Positions 23,494 through 32,620 of a stretch of DNA of 64,000 bases are shown here, one piece after another. This DNA comes from Frigoribacterium sp. VKM Ac-2836 (GTDB lineage Bacteria > Actinomycetota > Actinomycetes > Actinomycetales > Microbacteriaceae). The notes beneath the pieces are model-generated. The model saw nothing but the letters and a program-made list of their open reading frames with translations. It did not search any database and was not told where the DNA came from. Every line of letters starts with the position of its first letter. Position 1 is the stretch's first letter. A program made the position numbers and the translations under genes. The stretch is taken from contig NZ_JABRPK010000001.1 of NCBI RefSeq assembly GCF_013248995.1, positions 248,001-312,000 of the forward strand, in the 5' to 3' direction.

Positions 23494-25233
23494 GTGACCA
23501 GTCCTGCGACCGAGTACGCGGTGTCGCTGCTCGCGTCCCTCGCCGACGCCGGTGTCCGTGACCTCGTCCTCAGCCCTGGCTCCCGCAGCCAGGCGCTGGC
23601 CCTCGCCGCCGCCGAGTTCGAGGCAGCCGGTCGTCTGTCGGTCCACGTCCGCATCGACGAGCGCTCGGGCGGCTTCCTCGCTCTGGGTCTGGCCGCCGAG
23701 TCCGGTGTCCCGAGCGTCGTCATCACCACGTCGGGCACCGCCGTCGCGAACCTCCACCCGGCCGTGCTCGAGGCGCACCACTCCGGGGTTCCGCTGATCG
23801 TGCTCAGTGCCGACCGTCCCCTCGAGATGCGCGGCATCGGGTCGAACCAGACCACCGTGCAACCCGGGATCTTCGCTCGTGCCGTCGGGTGGGTACGCGA
23901 CGTCGAGGCTCCTCGTTCGGGCCCCGTCGACCACGAGGCCGTCCGCGCCCTCGCCCGTGACGCCGTCGGCGAGGCCCTCGGCGGAGACTCCCACGGCCCC
24001 CTCAGGCGCTCGCGAGGGCCCGTCCAGCTCAACGTCGCCTTCCGTGAGCCCCTGTCGTCCGGCGACCAGATACTGCCCGCCGCTCGTCCCGAGCCGGTCG
24101 AGATCCCCCTCGGCGGGGTGCCGACCATCCTCGAGGTCGACCTCGAACCCGCCACCCTGGTCGTCGCCGGACACGCGTCCGGTCCACACGCCGAGGCCGT
24201 GGCCCGTGCCCTCGGAGCCCCCCTCGTGGCCGAGGTGTCGAGTGGTGCCCGTTTCGGACCCCACCTCGTGTCCTCGTATCGTGCCCTGCTCGACGACGCC
24301 GACTTCGGTGGTCGAGTCCGTCGGGTGGTGGTCTTCGGCCACCCGACGCTCAGTCGTCAGATCCCGTCGCTGCTCACTCGCGAGGGAGTCGAGGTCGTCG
24401 TCGTCCGGGCCGCGGGGGCCGAGGCGTACGACCCGGGCCGCTCGGCCCGCGTGGTCGAGGCCGTCGAGGTGACCCGCGCCTCCACGGGGTCCGGTCCGTC
24501 CGAGGACGCCGCTCATCGTGCCTGGGTGGGGCGCTGGGTCCACACCAGCCGCCGATTGCTCGAGGCCGGAACGGACGCCGTGCAGCCGGGCCCCGAGGAC
24601 GAGACGGACGCAGGTGCGACCGACCGTTCCGAGGTGGCCGCACAGGCCGAGTTCCTGCGCCGAGAGGTGCAGCTGTTGCGGCGGCCGGTCACGCGCCGGG
24701 CCCTCGCCGAAGCCCTCTGGCGCGTGAGCTGGCCGCACGACCGTCTCGTCCTCGGCGCGTCGAGACTCATCCGCGAAGTCGACGAGATCGTGCCGGGCAA
24801 GAAGATCCTCGTGCACGCCAACCGCGGGCTCGCCGGCATCGACGGAACGATCGCGACAGCCACCGGCATCGCGATCGCCAGCCAGCGTGACGATCCCGCT
24901 GCCGGCACCACCCGGGTGCTCGTCGGCGACCTGACGATGCTGCACGACGTCGGCTCGATGCTCCTGGGCCTCGGCGAGACGCGGCCGCGGCTGCAGCTGG
25001 TCGTCGGCAACGACGGCGGCGGGACCATCTTCGACGGACTCGAGGTCGCGGCCACGGCGTCCCCCGAGGCGATGACGCGCGTCCAGTTCACCCCGCACGA
25101 GGTCGACCTCTCGGCCCTCGCCCGGGCCTATGGCTGGCAGCACGTCGAGGCGGCCACGCGCTCGGAACTCGACCAGGCTCTCGTGGCCCGGTACGACGGC
25201 CCGGTGCTGATCGAGGTGCCTCTCACTCGCTGA
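23494..25233 (+). CDS. menD: 2-succinyl-5-enolpyruvyl-6-hydroxy-3-cyclohexene-1-carboxylate synthase
   Basis: A 579-residue ThDP-dependent enzyme that adds the 2-ketoglutarate-derived succinyl unit to isochorismate, the first committed menaquinone step. The N-terminal PYR domain has LSPGSRSQALALAA and ERSGGFLALGLA with the catalytic Glu. The C-terminal PP domain has the cofactor motif GDLTMLHDVGSMLLG...NDGGG. A central Rossmann-like domain lies between. It starts with GTG directly after the PLDc_N stop, so the two are translated in tandem. Confidence 0.96.
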   Translation: MTSPATEYAVSLLASLADAGVRDLVLSPGSRSQALALAAAEFEAAGRLSVHVRIDERSGGFLALGLAAESGVPSVVITTSGTAVANLHPAVLEAHHSGVPLIVLSADRPLEMRGIGSNQTTVQPGIFARAVGWVRDVEAPRSGPVDHEAVRALARDAVGEALGGDSHGPLRRSRGPVQLNVAFREPLSSGDQILPAARPEPVEIPLGGVPTILEVDLEPATLVVAGHASGPHAEAVARALGAPLVAEVSSGARFGPHLVSSYRALLDDADFGGRVRRVVVFGHPTLSRQIPSLLTREGVEVVVVRAAGAEAYDPGRSARVVEAVEVTRASTGSGPSEDAAHRAWVGRWVHTSRRLLEAGTDAVQPGPEDETDAGATDRSEVAAQAEFLRREVQLLRRPVTRRALAEALWRVSWPHDRLVLGASRLIREVDEIVPGKKILVHANRGLAGIDGTIATATGIAIASQRDDPAAGTTRVLVGDLTMLHDVGSMLLGLGETRPRLQLVVGNDGGGTIFDGLEVAATASPEAMTRVQFTPHEVDLSALARAYGWQHVEAATRSELDQALVARYDGPVLIEVPLTR

Positions 25234-25285
25234 CCGTCCGCCCCACGGGGGTACGGACCACAGCGCTCGGCCGTAGGGTCGGGGC

Positions 25286-26137
25286 ATGGCCAAGACGTGG
25301 ACGACCCCGCCCTCCCAGACCCTCCGCGCCGGTGAGGGCTTCGTGCTCGCCGACGTCGACACCTCCTCCACCCCGGGGTTCCCGGGCGACAAGGCCTACG
25401 CGCAGCAGGCGCTCGAGTCGGGTCGCGAGACCTTGGGTGAACTGCAAGAGAAGCTGTTCGCGCAGAGTCGCAGCGGGGGCAGCACGGGCAACGTCCTGCT
25501 CGTCCTGCAAGCGATGGACACCGCCGGCAAGGGCGGCATCGTCCGGCACGTCGTGGGCGCCGTCGACCCTCAGGGCGTGGCACACCACGCGTTCAAGGCG
25601 CCGACCCCCGACGAGCTGGCGCACGACTTCCTCTGGCGGGTGCGGCGCGAGCTGCCCGGCCCCGGCATGATCGGGGTCTTCGACCGGTCGCACTACGAGG
25701 ACGTGCTGATCGGCAAGGTGCGTCGCCTCGCGCCGCCCGAGGAGATCGAGCAGCGGTACGCCGACATCGTCACCTTCGAGGAGGAGCTCGTCGAGAACGG
25801 CACCACGGTGGTCAAGGTGATGCTGCACATCTCGTCCGACGAGCAGAAGGAGCGTCTCGCCGACCGACTCGACCGCCCCGACAAGCACTGGAAGTACAAC
25901 CCCGGCGATCTCGAGGAACGCCTCGTCTGGAACGACTACCAGGACGCCTACCAGACCGCGATCCGCCGCACCTCGACCGAAGCCGCCCCGTGGTTCGTCG
26001 TCCCGGCCGACCGCAAGTGGTACGCCCGGGTGGCCGTCCAGAAGCTGCTGATCGACGCCCTCTCGTCGCGTGGGCTCGACTGGCCCGCCGCGCAGTACGA
26101 CGTCGAGCTCGAGAAGACCAAGCTCGCCACCTCGTAG
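25286..26137 (+). CDS. polyphosphate kinase 2 (PPK2) family phosphotransferase
   Basis: A 283-residue single-domain PPK2 enzyme that uses polyphosphate to phosphorylate nucleotides (or the reverse). Walker A is MDTAGKGG, Walker B is GVFDRSHYED, and the lid region ends in NPGDLEERLVWNDYQDAY. The small size fits class I/III PPK2; NDP versus NMP preference cannot be read from it. TAGGGT at 25274-25279, six bases before the ATG, suggests a leaderless single-gene transcript. It is probably unrelated to the menaquinone genes around it. Confidence 0.92.
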   Translation: MAKTWTTPPSQTLRAGEGFVLADVDTSSTPGFPGDKAYAQQALESGRETLGELQEKLFAQSRSGGSTGNVLLVLQAMDTAGKGGIVRHVVGAVDPQGVAHHAFKAPTPDELAHDFLWRVRRELPGPGMIGVFDRSHYEDVLIGKVRRLAPPEEIEQRYADIVTFEEELVENGTTVVKVMLHISSDEQKERLADRLDRPDKHWKYNPGDLEERLVWNDYQDAYQTAIRRTSTEAAPWFVVPADRKWYARVAVQKLLIDALSSRGLDWPAAQYDVELEKTKLATS

Positions 26138-26262
26138 CCGGGGGACAGTTCGCTCGGGTCGTCGGCGTCGTCCTGGGTGCCTTCGGTGGACGCCGGCGAT
26201 CGAACCGGATGGTCCGGGGTACGCGTGTCGCTCCCTCGGTCGCCCGACCCTGACAATGTCTC

Positions 26263-27960
26263 ATGCCCGTCATCTCCCTTCGCCGCGGTCGTCCCACGGC
26301 GCTGGTCTTCTCCCTGGCCCTCGCCCTCGCCCTCGTCGCGTCGTGGCTCGTCGCCGCCCCGGCCGGCGCCGCGCCGCTCGACGCCGCGCCGACCGCGAGC
26401 ATCACCGGCCGGGTCACGGCCCAGACGGCCGACGGTTCGATGGTGCCGTCCTCCGCCGGCCGCTTGACCGCGGTGTCGCCCCGGACCACCTCGGAAGCGG
26501 TCCCGGTCCCCTCGCTCGAGCGTCGTCCCGACGGGACCTTCAGCTTCACGGGAGTCACGCCGGGTCGCTGGCTCGTCACGCTCACACCGCCGTATCCCGG
26601 CCCGTACCGGTATTCGTCGGTCTTCTCCTGGGTGGACGTCCCGGCCGCCGGGTCGTCGATCGCGGTCGGTGATCTCGAGCTCGTCCTGTCCCAGCTCGTG
26701 GCGGGCCAGGTGTCGGCGGTCGTCGACGGCGAGACGGTGCCGCTGCCGTACGCCACCGTGACGGTCTGGTGGAAGAACCCGGCCACGGGTGCGTACGCGG
26801 GCAAGGGCAGCGCGTCCACGACGTCCGAAGACGGTCGCTTCGAGTTCACCCTCCTGCGCCCGGGCAGCTATCGGATGAGTTTCGGGGACAGCGCGTCGCA
26901 GTCACCGAGGGTCCACGACGACCTCTATTGGCCGGCGGGTCGGCGGCTCTCCGACGCCGCTGACATCGTCATCACTCCCGGACGTCAGATCACCGGTCTC
27001 GACGTCGTGCTCTCCGAACGGACCTTCACGACGACGCGGGTGGCCGGGGACGACCGGTTCGAGACCGGGGCAGCGGCCCTGTCGTCGGCCTGGGGATTTC
27101 CCGCGACGGACGGTTCCACGCCTCGGGTCCCGGTTCTCTACGTCGCCAACGGACGTGACTTCCCGGACGCGCTCAGCGCCGGTCCCGCGGCGGCCCATGA
27201 GGGCGGAGCCCTCGCGATGACCGACAGGGACGCCCTCCCGGCAGCCACCCTGGCGGTCGTCGAGCGCCTCGCCCCCGAGCGCATCGTGGTCGTGGGCGGG
27301 CCGGCCGCGGTCTCCGCCGAGGTCTACGACCAGCTGGCGTCCTTCCAACCGGCGATCACGAGGCTCGGGGGAGCGGACCGCTACGAGACCTCGCGCCTGG
27401 TGGCGCGTCATTCCTTCCTCGGCTCGTCGACCGGCGAGAGGATCTACCTGGCCACGGGTGAGGCGTTCCCGGACGCCCTCGCCGCGGGGCCGGCTGCTCA
27501 CCGGGACGACGCCCCGGTCCTCCTCGTCCGAGGCGGCCAGGCGGCCGCCGACGCTCCGACGAGGGCCTTGATGGTCGAGCTGGGCAAGGCCCGGGCCATC
27601 ATCGTCGGCGGGACGGCGAGCGTCACCCGGGCGTTCGAGGCCAGTCTCGCCGAGCAGGAGCCCTCTCTCGTCACGGAGCGTCGGGCCGGCGCCGATCGCT
27701 ACGAGACCGCCGCGTCACTCGTCGGTGACGATTCCGAGACCGTCTTCGTCGCGAGCGGACGGGGATTCGCCGATGCGCTGGTCGCAGGTGCGGTCGCAGC
27801 CCACGCAGGTGCCTCGCTCCTCCTGAGCGAGCCAGGCTGCGTCCCGGCGGCGACGGAGCGAGCCGTCCTCGACGCCCACGTCTTCGAGGTCGTCCTCGTC
27901 GGCGGACCAGCGGTGCTGGGTGCCGGCAACGAGGTGCCGCTGGCCGTCTGCAGTCGCTGA
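26263..27960 (+). CDS. secreted cell wall-binding repeat 2 (CWB2) protein with N-terminal beta-sandwich domains
   Basis: A 565-residue exported protein. Residues 1-37 are a signal peptide (hydrophobic core VFSLALALALVASWLVA, probable cleavage after AGA). Two beta-sandwich domains of the carboxypeptidase-regulatory/Cna-B type follow (about 45-150 and 150-250; RRPDGTFSFTGVTPGRWLV and SEDGRFEFTLLRPGSYRMSF are the repeating cores). Three CWB2 repeats make the C-terminal half, starting near residues 257, 365 and 473, each with an R-x-(A/G)-G-x-D-R-(F/Y)-E-T motif. CWB2 modules anchor proteins to wall polymers in Firmicutes. No catalytic domain is present, so it may be an adhesin or surface-layer component. 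A GACAAT -10-like element sits five bases before the ATG. Confidence 0.88.
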   Translation: MPVISLRRGRPTALVFSLALALALVASWLVAAPAGAAPLDAAPTASITGRVTAQTADGSMVPSSAGRLTAVSPRTTSEAVPVPSLERRPDGTFSFTGVTPGRWLVTLTPPYPGPYRYSSVFSWVDVPAAGSSIAVGDLELVLSQLVAGQVSAVVDGETVPLPYATVTVWWKNPATGAYAGKGSASTTSEDGRFEFTLLRPGSYRMSFGDSASQSPRVHDDLYWPAGRRLSDAADIVITPGRQITGLDVVLSERTFTTTRVAGDDRFETGAAALSSAWGFPATDGSTPRVPVLYVANGRDFPDALSAGPAAAHEGGALAMTDRDALPAATLAVVERLAPERIVVVGGPAAVSAEVYDQLASFQPAITRLGGADRYETSRLVARHSFLGSSTGERIYLATGEAFPDALAAGPAAHRDDAPVLLVRGGQAAADAPTRALMVELGKARAIIVGGTASVTRAFEASLAEQEPSLVTERRAGADRYETAASLVGDDSETVFVASGRGFADALVAGAVAAHAGASLLLSEPGCVPAATERAVLDAHVFEVVLVGGPAVLGAGNEVPLAVCSR

Positions 27961-27967
27961 CCGGAGG

Positions 27968-29371
27968 TCAGGAGGCGCGGGCCCGCAACGCGTCTCCCGT
28001 CCCCTTGGGCAGCCGCAGCCCCTCGACCACGCTCAGCAGGGCCAGCACGGCCAGCACGATCAACGCGGCCTGGTACCCGAACGCCGCGGGTGCCGGGCCC
28101 TCGCTCGAGGCCACGAGGTCGGCCACACGGACGGCCAGCGCCGTCGCGGCGACGCCGAGACCGACGGCGAGCTGGCTCGTGATGGACGCGATGGCGTTGG
28201 CGGGGCCGATCATCTCGGCCGGCACGTCGGCGAACTGCAGCGTGTTGTAGGCCGTGAAGCCGACGGAACGGAAGACACCGCTGAGCAGCAGCACACCCGC
28301 CACGACGACCGGAGAAGTGTCGGGGCCGACCAGCGCGGCCGCGACGAAGGTCGCCGCGAGAGCCACCGTCGCGACGACGACGATCGGGACGACGCGGAAG
28401 CGTCTCAGCAGGGGGGTCGTGAACGGTTTGACGGCCAGGTTGCCGACGAACACCCACATGAGCATCAGACCCGCTTCGACCGGCGACCAGCCGAAGCCGT
28501 CCTGCAGCAGCAGCGGGACGACGAAGGGGATGCCGTTCACGACGGCGCGGTAGAGCGAGCCGCTGAGGTTCGTCACGCGGAACGACCCGATGCGGAACGC
28601 CGCCAGGTCGAGCAGGGGGTGCGCCGCCCGGCGGAACCACCGCACGGCGACGAGGCCGAGCACGATCGCGGCGACGACCAGCAGGACGCCGGCCACGAGC
28701 GTCGTGGGTTCACCGAGCAGCTCGAAGGCCAGGACCAGTGCCACGATCGAGCCGGCGACGAGCCCCAGGCCCACCAGATCGAGCGGGTGACGGTCTCCGA
28801 CCTCGGGGGAGGGGACGACCCGCCAGGCGACGACGAGCAGCGCGAGGCCGACCGGGACGTTGACCAGGAACACCCACTGCCAGCCGAGGTGCTCGGTGAG
28901 CAGTCCGCCGAGCAACGGCGCGACGACGGGGGCCACGAGCGCGGGCCAGGTGAGGTAGGCGATGGCCCGGATCAGCTCGGACTTCTCGGTGCTGCGCAGG
29001 ACGATCAGTCGGCCGATGGGCACCATCATGCTGCCCGCGAAGCCCTGCACGACCCGGGAGGTCGTCAGGGCGACCAGGTCGGTGCTCGCGGCACAGGCCA
29101 CCGAGGCGAGCACGAACAGCACCACCGCCGCGAGGAACACCCGACGCGCCCCCCACCGTTCGGCGAGCCAGGCCCCCAACGGGATGAACGCCGCGACGGC
29201 CACCAGGTAGCCGGTCACGGCCAGCCCGAGCTGGGCGGGCTGGACCCCGAAGTCGCCGGCGATCGTGGCGGTGGCCGTCGACAGGATGGTCGCGTCGAGG
29301 TTCTCCATGAAGAACGCGGCCGCCACGACGAGGGCCACCGGACGCGACCACGTCGTCGCGGGGGCGGTCAT
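27968..29371 (-). CDS. MFS transporter, DHA2-like (14-helix drug:H+ antiporter group)
   Basis: A 467-residue major facilitator protein. Motif A is in GYLVAVAAFIPLGAWLAERWG, and motif C-like VNVPVGLALLVVAWRVV follows a conserved FLVN. It begins with the typical ENLDATILSTATATI of DHA2/EmrB proteins. Hydrophobic segments run almost to the C-terminus. The substrate is unknown. Its ATG overlaps the menF stop by four bases (TCAT on the plus strand), so it is co-translated with isochorismate synthase; export of an isochorismate-derived product is possible but speculative. A dispersed-repeat copy overlaps its stop codon. Confidence 0.9.
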   Translation of the reverse strand: MTAPATTWSRPVALVVAAAFFMENLDATILSTATATIAGDFGVQPAQLGLAVTGYLVAVAAFIPLGAWLAERWGARRVFLAAVVLFVLASVACAASTDLVALTTSRVVQGFAGSMMVPIGRLIVLRSTEKSELIRAIAYLTWPALVAPVVAPLLGGLLTEHLGWQWVFLVNVPVGLALLVVAWRVVPSPEVGDRHPLDLVGLGLVAGSIVALVLAFELLGEPTTLVAGVLLVVAAIVLGLVAVRWFRRAAHPLLDLAAFRIGSFRVTNLSGSLYRAVVNGIPFVVPLLLQDGFGWSPVEAGLMLMWVFVGNLAVKPFTTPLLRRFRVVPIVVVATVALAATFVAAALVGPDTSPVVVAGVLLLSGVFRSVGFTAYNTLQFADVPAEMIGPANAIASITSQLAVGLGVAATALAVRVADLVASSEGPAPAAFGYQAALIVLAVLALLSVVEGLRLPKGTGDALRARAS

Positions 29372-30600
29372 CGGCTGAAGGCGTCGACCACGGGGCGGAA
29401 CTTCATCGCCGTCTCGGCCACCTCACGCTCGGGCACGGACTCGGCGACGACGCCGGCCCCCGCGAACGCCCGCACCGAGCCGTCCCGATCGACCTGGGCG
29501 CAGCGCAGGGCGATCGCCCACTCGCCGTCGCCGTCGGCACCGACCCAGCCGACCGGGCCGGCGTAGCGACCACGGTCGAACGGTTCGAGTTCTCGGATCA
29601 GGGACAGCGCCTCCTGCGTCGGGGTCCCGGCCACGGCCGCGGTCGGGTGCAACGAGGCGATCAGGTCGAGCGAGCTCGAGCCGTCGGTGAGGCGACCTCG
29701 CACGTCGCTCGCCAGGTGCCAGAGGTTCGGGAGGCGCAGGGTGAACGGCTGCTCGCCGGTCACGACGTCGCGGGCATGCGGCCCGAGCGAGAGCAACAGG
29801 CTGCGGAGGGCGAAGGCGTGCTCATCGAGGTCCTTCGGAGAGGTCGCCAGGGCGAGCGCGGCCTGCTCGTCGGTCGTCGCGTCCACGCCACGGGCCGCGC
29901 TGCCGGCCAGCACCCGGGCCGACACCTCGCCCCGTTCGGACTTGACGAGCGTCTCGGGGCTGGCCCCGATCAGTCCATCGACGGCGAAGGCGTAGCAGTC
30001 GGGGTACGCGGTCAACAGGGTGGCGGCGACGAGCCGCAGGTCGGCCTCGGCCGGCAACCGGCCCACGAGGTCGCGCGCCAGGACGACCTTGCTCACGCGT
30101 CCGTCCTCGATGGCCTGCACGGCCCCGGCCACGGCCTGCGCGTAGCCGTCGGCGCCGAGGGCGCCGTCGACCAGCGAGAGGCGGACGGAGGCGCCGACGG
30201 GCTTCCCCGCGGGCAGTTCGGCCCCGTCGACCCGCGTGATCCAGGCCACACCGTCGCGCCGTCCGATGACGATGCTCGGGACGATCAGCACGCTCTTCTC
30301 GTCGGACTCGTCGTCGAACGCGAACGAGCCGAACGCGATCAGCCCGGTGCCGGGCACGCCGACCTCGTCGTGCACCGAGGCGGCTGCCGCGACGGCCCGC
30401 CAGACGTCGGCAGCCTCCGTCATGCGGTCGGGACCGGAGAACTCGAGACGGAGGGCCTCGCCGACACCCGCCATGCCCGCCCCGCCGCGGACGAAGACCA
30501 AGGGACGGGCCCGGTCGACGACGTCGAGCAGGGGGCTGACGTGGTCGATGCGAGTGGTGCGGACGGCGAGGGACGGAGCGCTGAACGCGGGGGAGTTCAC
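29368..30600 (-). CDS. menF: isochorismate synthase
   Basis: A 410-residue chorismate-using enzyme (MenF/EntC type) that isomerises chorismate to isochorismate for MenD. The conserved catalytic regions are KVVLARDLVG (catalytic Lys), PETLVKSERGEVSARVLAGS and LHPTAAVAGTPTQEAL. C-terminal YAGPVGWVGADGDGEWAIALR is the family end box. GTG 30600 lies six bases behind TAGGGT (30612-30607), a leaderless start. It is divergent from menG with 52 bases between the start codons, and the second gene of its unit is an MFS transporter. Confidence 0.93.
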   Translation of the reverse strand: MNSPAFSAPSLAVRTTRIDHVSPLLDVVDRARPLVFVRGGAGMAGVGEALRLEFSGPDRMTEAADVWRAVAAAASVHDEVGVPGTGLIAFGSFAFDDESDEKSVLIVPSIVIGRRDGVAWITRVDGAELPAGKPVGASVRLSLVDGALGADGYAQAVAGAVQAIEDGRVSKVVLARDLVGRLPAEADLRLVAATLLTAYPDCYAFAVDGLIGASPETLVKSERGEVSARVLAGSAARGVDATTDEQAALALATSPKDLDEHAFALRSLLLSLGPHARDVVTGEQPFTLRLPNLWHLASDVRGRLTDGSSSLDLIASLHPTAAVAGTPTQEALSLIRELEPFDRGRYAGPVGWVGADGDGEWAIALRCAQVDRDGSVRAFAGAGVVAESVPEREVAETAMKFRPVVDAFSR

Positions 30601-30606
30601 CAGTCG

Positions 30607-30644
30607 ACCCTACTCGGGACACCCCCAGTGCTTGACGGTAGGAT
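30607..30644. promoter_or_regulatory. divergent -10 elements for menF and menG
   Basis: Minus-strand TAGGGT (30612-30607) lies six bases before the menF GTG; plus-strand TAGGAT (30639-30644) lies eight bases before the menG GTG. Both transcripts would start at or next to the start codon, so any operator must sit in this 52-base gap. Confidence 0.65.
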
Positions 30645-30652
30645 CCACCATC

Positions 30653-31393
30653 GTGACCAAGGCCGACATGAACAAGCAACCCGACGAGGTCGCCTCGATG
30701 TTCGACGGCGTCGCGCGCCACTACGACCGCACGAACGACGTGCTCTCGGCGGGCAACGCCGTCCTGTGGCGCATCGCCACCGTCAAGGCGATCGGTGCCG
30801 GTCCGGCGGACAAGGTCCTCGACATCGCGGCCGGCACGGGCACGAGCTCGGCGGCCATCGCCCAGCGGGGTGCCGAGGTCGTGGCGCTCGACTTCTCGAA
30901 GGGCATGGTCGAGGTCGGGCGCGAACGTCACCCCGAGCTCGAGTTCGTCGAGGGCAACGCCGAGTCGCTGCCCTTCGCCGACGACACCTTCGACGCCGTC
31001 ACCATCTCGTTCGGGCTGCGCAACGTCAACCGTCCGAAGGTCGCGCTCGCCGAGATGAACCGCGTGCTCAAGCCCGGCGGCCGGCTCGTCGTCTGCGAGT
31101 TCTCGACGCCGCCGTTCGGCCTGCTCCGGGCGGCCTACCGTGCTTACCTGAAGTACGGCATGCCCCTCATCGCCAAGCTCACCAGCAGCAACGGCCCGGC
31201 TTACTCCTACCTCGCCGAGTCGATCGAGCAGTGGCCAGAGCAGCAGGTCCTCAGCCAGTGGATTCGCGGTGCCGGGTTCACCCGCGTCGCCCACCGCAAC
31301 CTCAGCCTGGGCATCGTCGCCCTGCACCGCGGTCGCAAGCCGGCCCAGGCAGCCGCGCGCGCCTCCTCGCGGTCGAAGCGGACGGCCTCGTGA
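30653..31393 (+). CDS. menG: demethylmenaquinone methyltransferase
   Basis: A 246-residue SAM-dependent methyltransferase of the UbiE/MenG family, which adds the methyl group to demethylmenaquinone as the last step. Characteristic features: MFDGVARHYDRTNDVLSAG at the N-terminus, SAM-binding VLDIAAGTGTSSAAIA, and MNRVLKPGGRLVVCEFSTP. The Lys/Arg/Ser-rich C-terminal tail carries a dispersed-repeat copy (31358-31367). GTG 30653 fits a leaderless start. Its stop overlaps the next start (GTGA), coupling it to the polyprenyl synthase. Confidence 0.95.
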   Translation: MTKADMNKQPDEVASMFDGVARHYDRTNDVLSAGNAVLWRIATVKAIGAGPADKVLDIAAGTGTSSAAIAQRGAEVVALDFSKGMVEVGRERHPELEFVEGNAESLPFADDTFDAVTISFGLRNVNRPKVALAEMNRVLKPGGRLVVCEFSTPPFGLLRAAYRAYLKYGMPLIAKLTSSNGPAYSYLAESIEQWPEQQVLSQWIRGAGFTRVAHRNLSLGIVALHRGRKPAQAAARASSRSKRTAS

Positions 31394-32529
31394 ACGCCGG
31401 GGCACCTCCCGCCCAGCGCAACTCGCTGGGCCGGTCCCTCGGTCTGGGCGAGAAGCTGTTCGCCACGCCGACCGAGCGCCGATTCGTCGCCGCCGTCGAC
31501 GACGGGCTCGAGCTCGTCGAAGAAGGGCTGCTGCGTGAGATCGCCTTCGCCGACGACATCGCGGACGCCACGACGCGGTACCTGCTCGCGGCCGGTGGCA
31601 AGCGCGTCCGACCGACCTTGACGCTGCTCATCGCCCAGTTGGGCGAGGGGGCGACGCCCGGCATCGTGGCCTCGGCGCAGGCGACCGAGATCACGCACCT
31701 CGCGTCGCTCTACCACGACGACGTCATGGACGAGGCCCAGATGCGCCGCGGCGTCCCGAGCGCCCAGACCGTGTGGGGCAACAACGTCGCGATCCTCGCC
31801 GGCGACCTGCTGTTCGCCCGCGCCAGCACCATCGTCTCGGGGCTCGGCCAAGAGGCCATCCTGTTGCAGGCCGAGACCTTCGAACGCCTCTGCCTCGGGC
31901 AGCTGCACGAGACCGTGGGCCCGCGCGAGGGCGACGACCCGATAGCCCACTACCTCGACGTCCTCGCCGACAAGACGGGTTCGCTCATCTCGACGGCCGC
32001 CCGGGCCGGCGTCATGTTCAGTGGTGCCCCGCGCGAGTACCTCGCGCCCGTCGCCGAGTTCGGCGAGAAGATCGGCATCGCCTTCCAGCTGATCGACGAC
32101 GTCATCGACCTCTCCGACCAGCCCGCCGAGACCGGCAAGAAGGCCGGCACCGACCTGCGGGCAGGCGTCGTCACCCTGCCGGTCCTGTACCTGCGCCAGC
32201 TGGCGCAGACCGACCTCGAGGCCTCGTCCCTCTTGTCCGAGATCGACCGCCTCGTGGACGCCACGCGTGCCGCTGCGCAGCGGCACCACGACGCGCCGAC
32301 CGCCGAGGGCTCCTCGCCGGCACCGCTCGCCGACGCGACGGCCCACCTCGACGACGAGTTCACCGACCTGGTCCGGCGGGTCCGTGAGCACGAGGTCACC
32401 GAACGCACCCGGGTCGAGGCCCATCGTTGGGCTCGAGAGGCCCTCGACGCCCTGTCGCCGCTACCCGACGGGCCGGTCAAGAAAGCGCTCACGCGCTTCG
32501 CCGACCGTGTGGTCGAGCGGTCCGCCTGA
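31390..32529 (+). CDS. polyprenyl (heptaprenyl/octaprenyl/nonaprenyl-type) diphosphate synthase
   Basis: A 379-residue trans-prenyltransferase. The two Asp-rich metal-binding motifs are DDVMD (YHDDVMDEAQMRRG) and DDVID (QLIDDVIDLSD). The residues before the first motif are small, as expected for long-chain synthases. It makes the isoprenoid diphosphate that MenA attaches. Compared with family members it has an insertion of roughly 40 residues (from about 290, RHHDAPTAEGSSPAPLADAT) near the C-terminus. Coupling with menG by a GTGA overlap supports a role in menaquinone side-chain synthesis; the chain length cannot be read by eye. Confidence 0.92.
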   Translation: MNAGAPPAQRNSLGRSLGLGEKLFATPTERRFVAAVDDGLELVEEGLLREIAFADDIADATTRYLLAAGGKRVRPTLTLLIAQLGEGATPGIVASAQATEITHLASLYHDDVMDEAQMRRGVPSAQTVWGNNVAILAGDLLFARASTIVSGLGQEAILLQAETFERLCLGQLHETVGPREGDDPIAHYLDVLADKTGSLISTAARAGVMFSGAPREYLAPVAEFGEKIGIAFQLIDDVIDLSDQPAETGKKAGTDLRAGVVTLPVLYLRQLAQTDLEASSLLSEIDRLVDATRAAAQRHHDAPTAEGSSPAPLADATAHLDDEFTDLVRRVREHEVTERTRVEAHRWAREALDALSPLPDGPVKKALTRFADRVVERSA

Positions 32530-32620
32530 CCGGCGCCGCACCTCCTCGTCCCTCTCGACCTCGAGCACCAACGTCCAACCGGCCGGCCCCGCCGAGCCAC
32601 CCCAGATCTAGGGAGAACCC

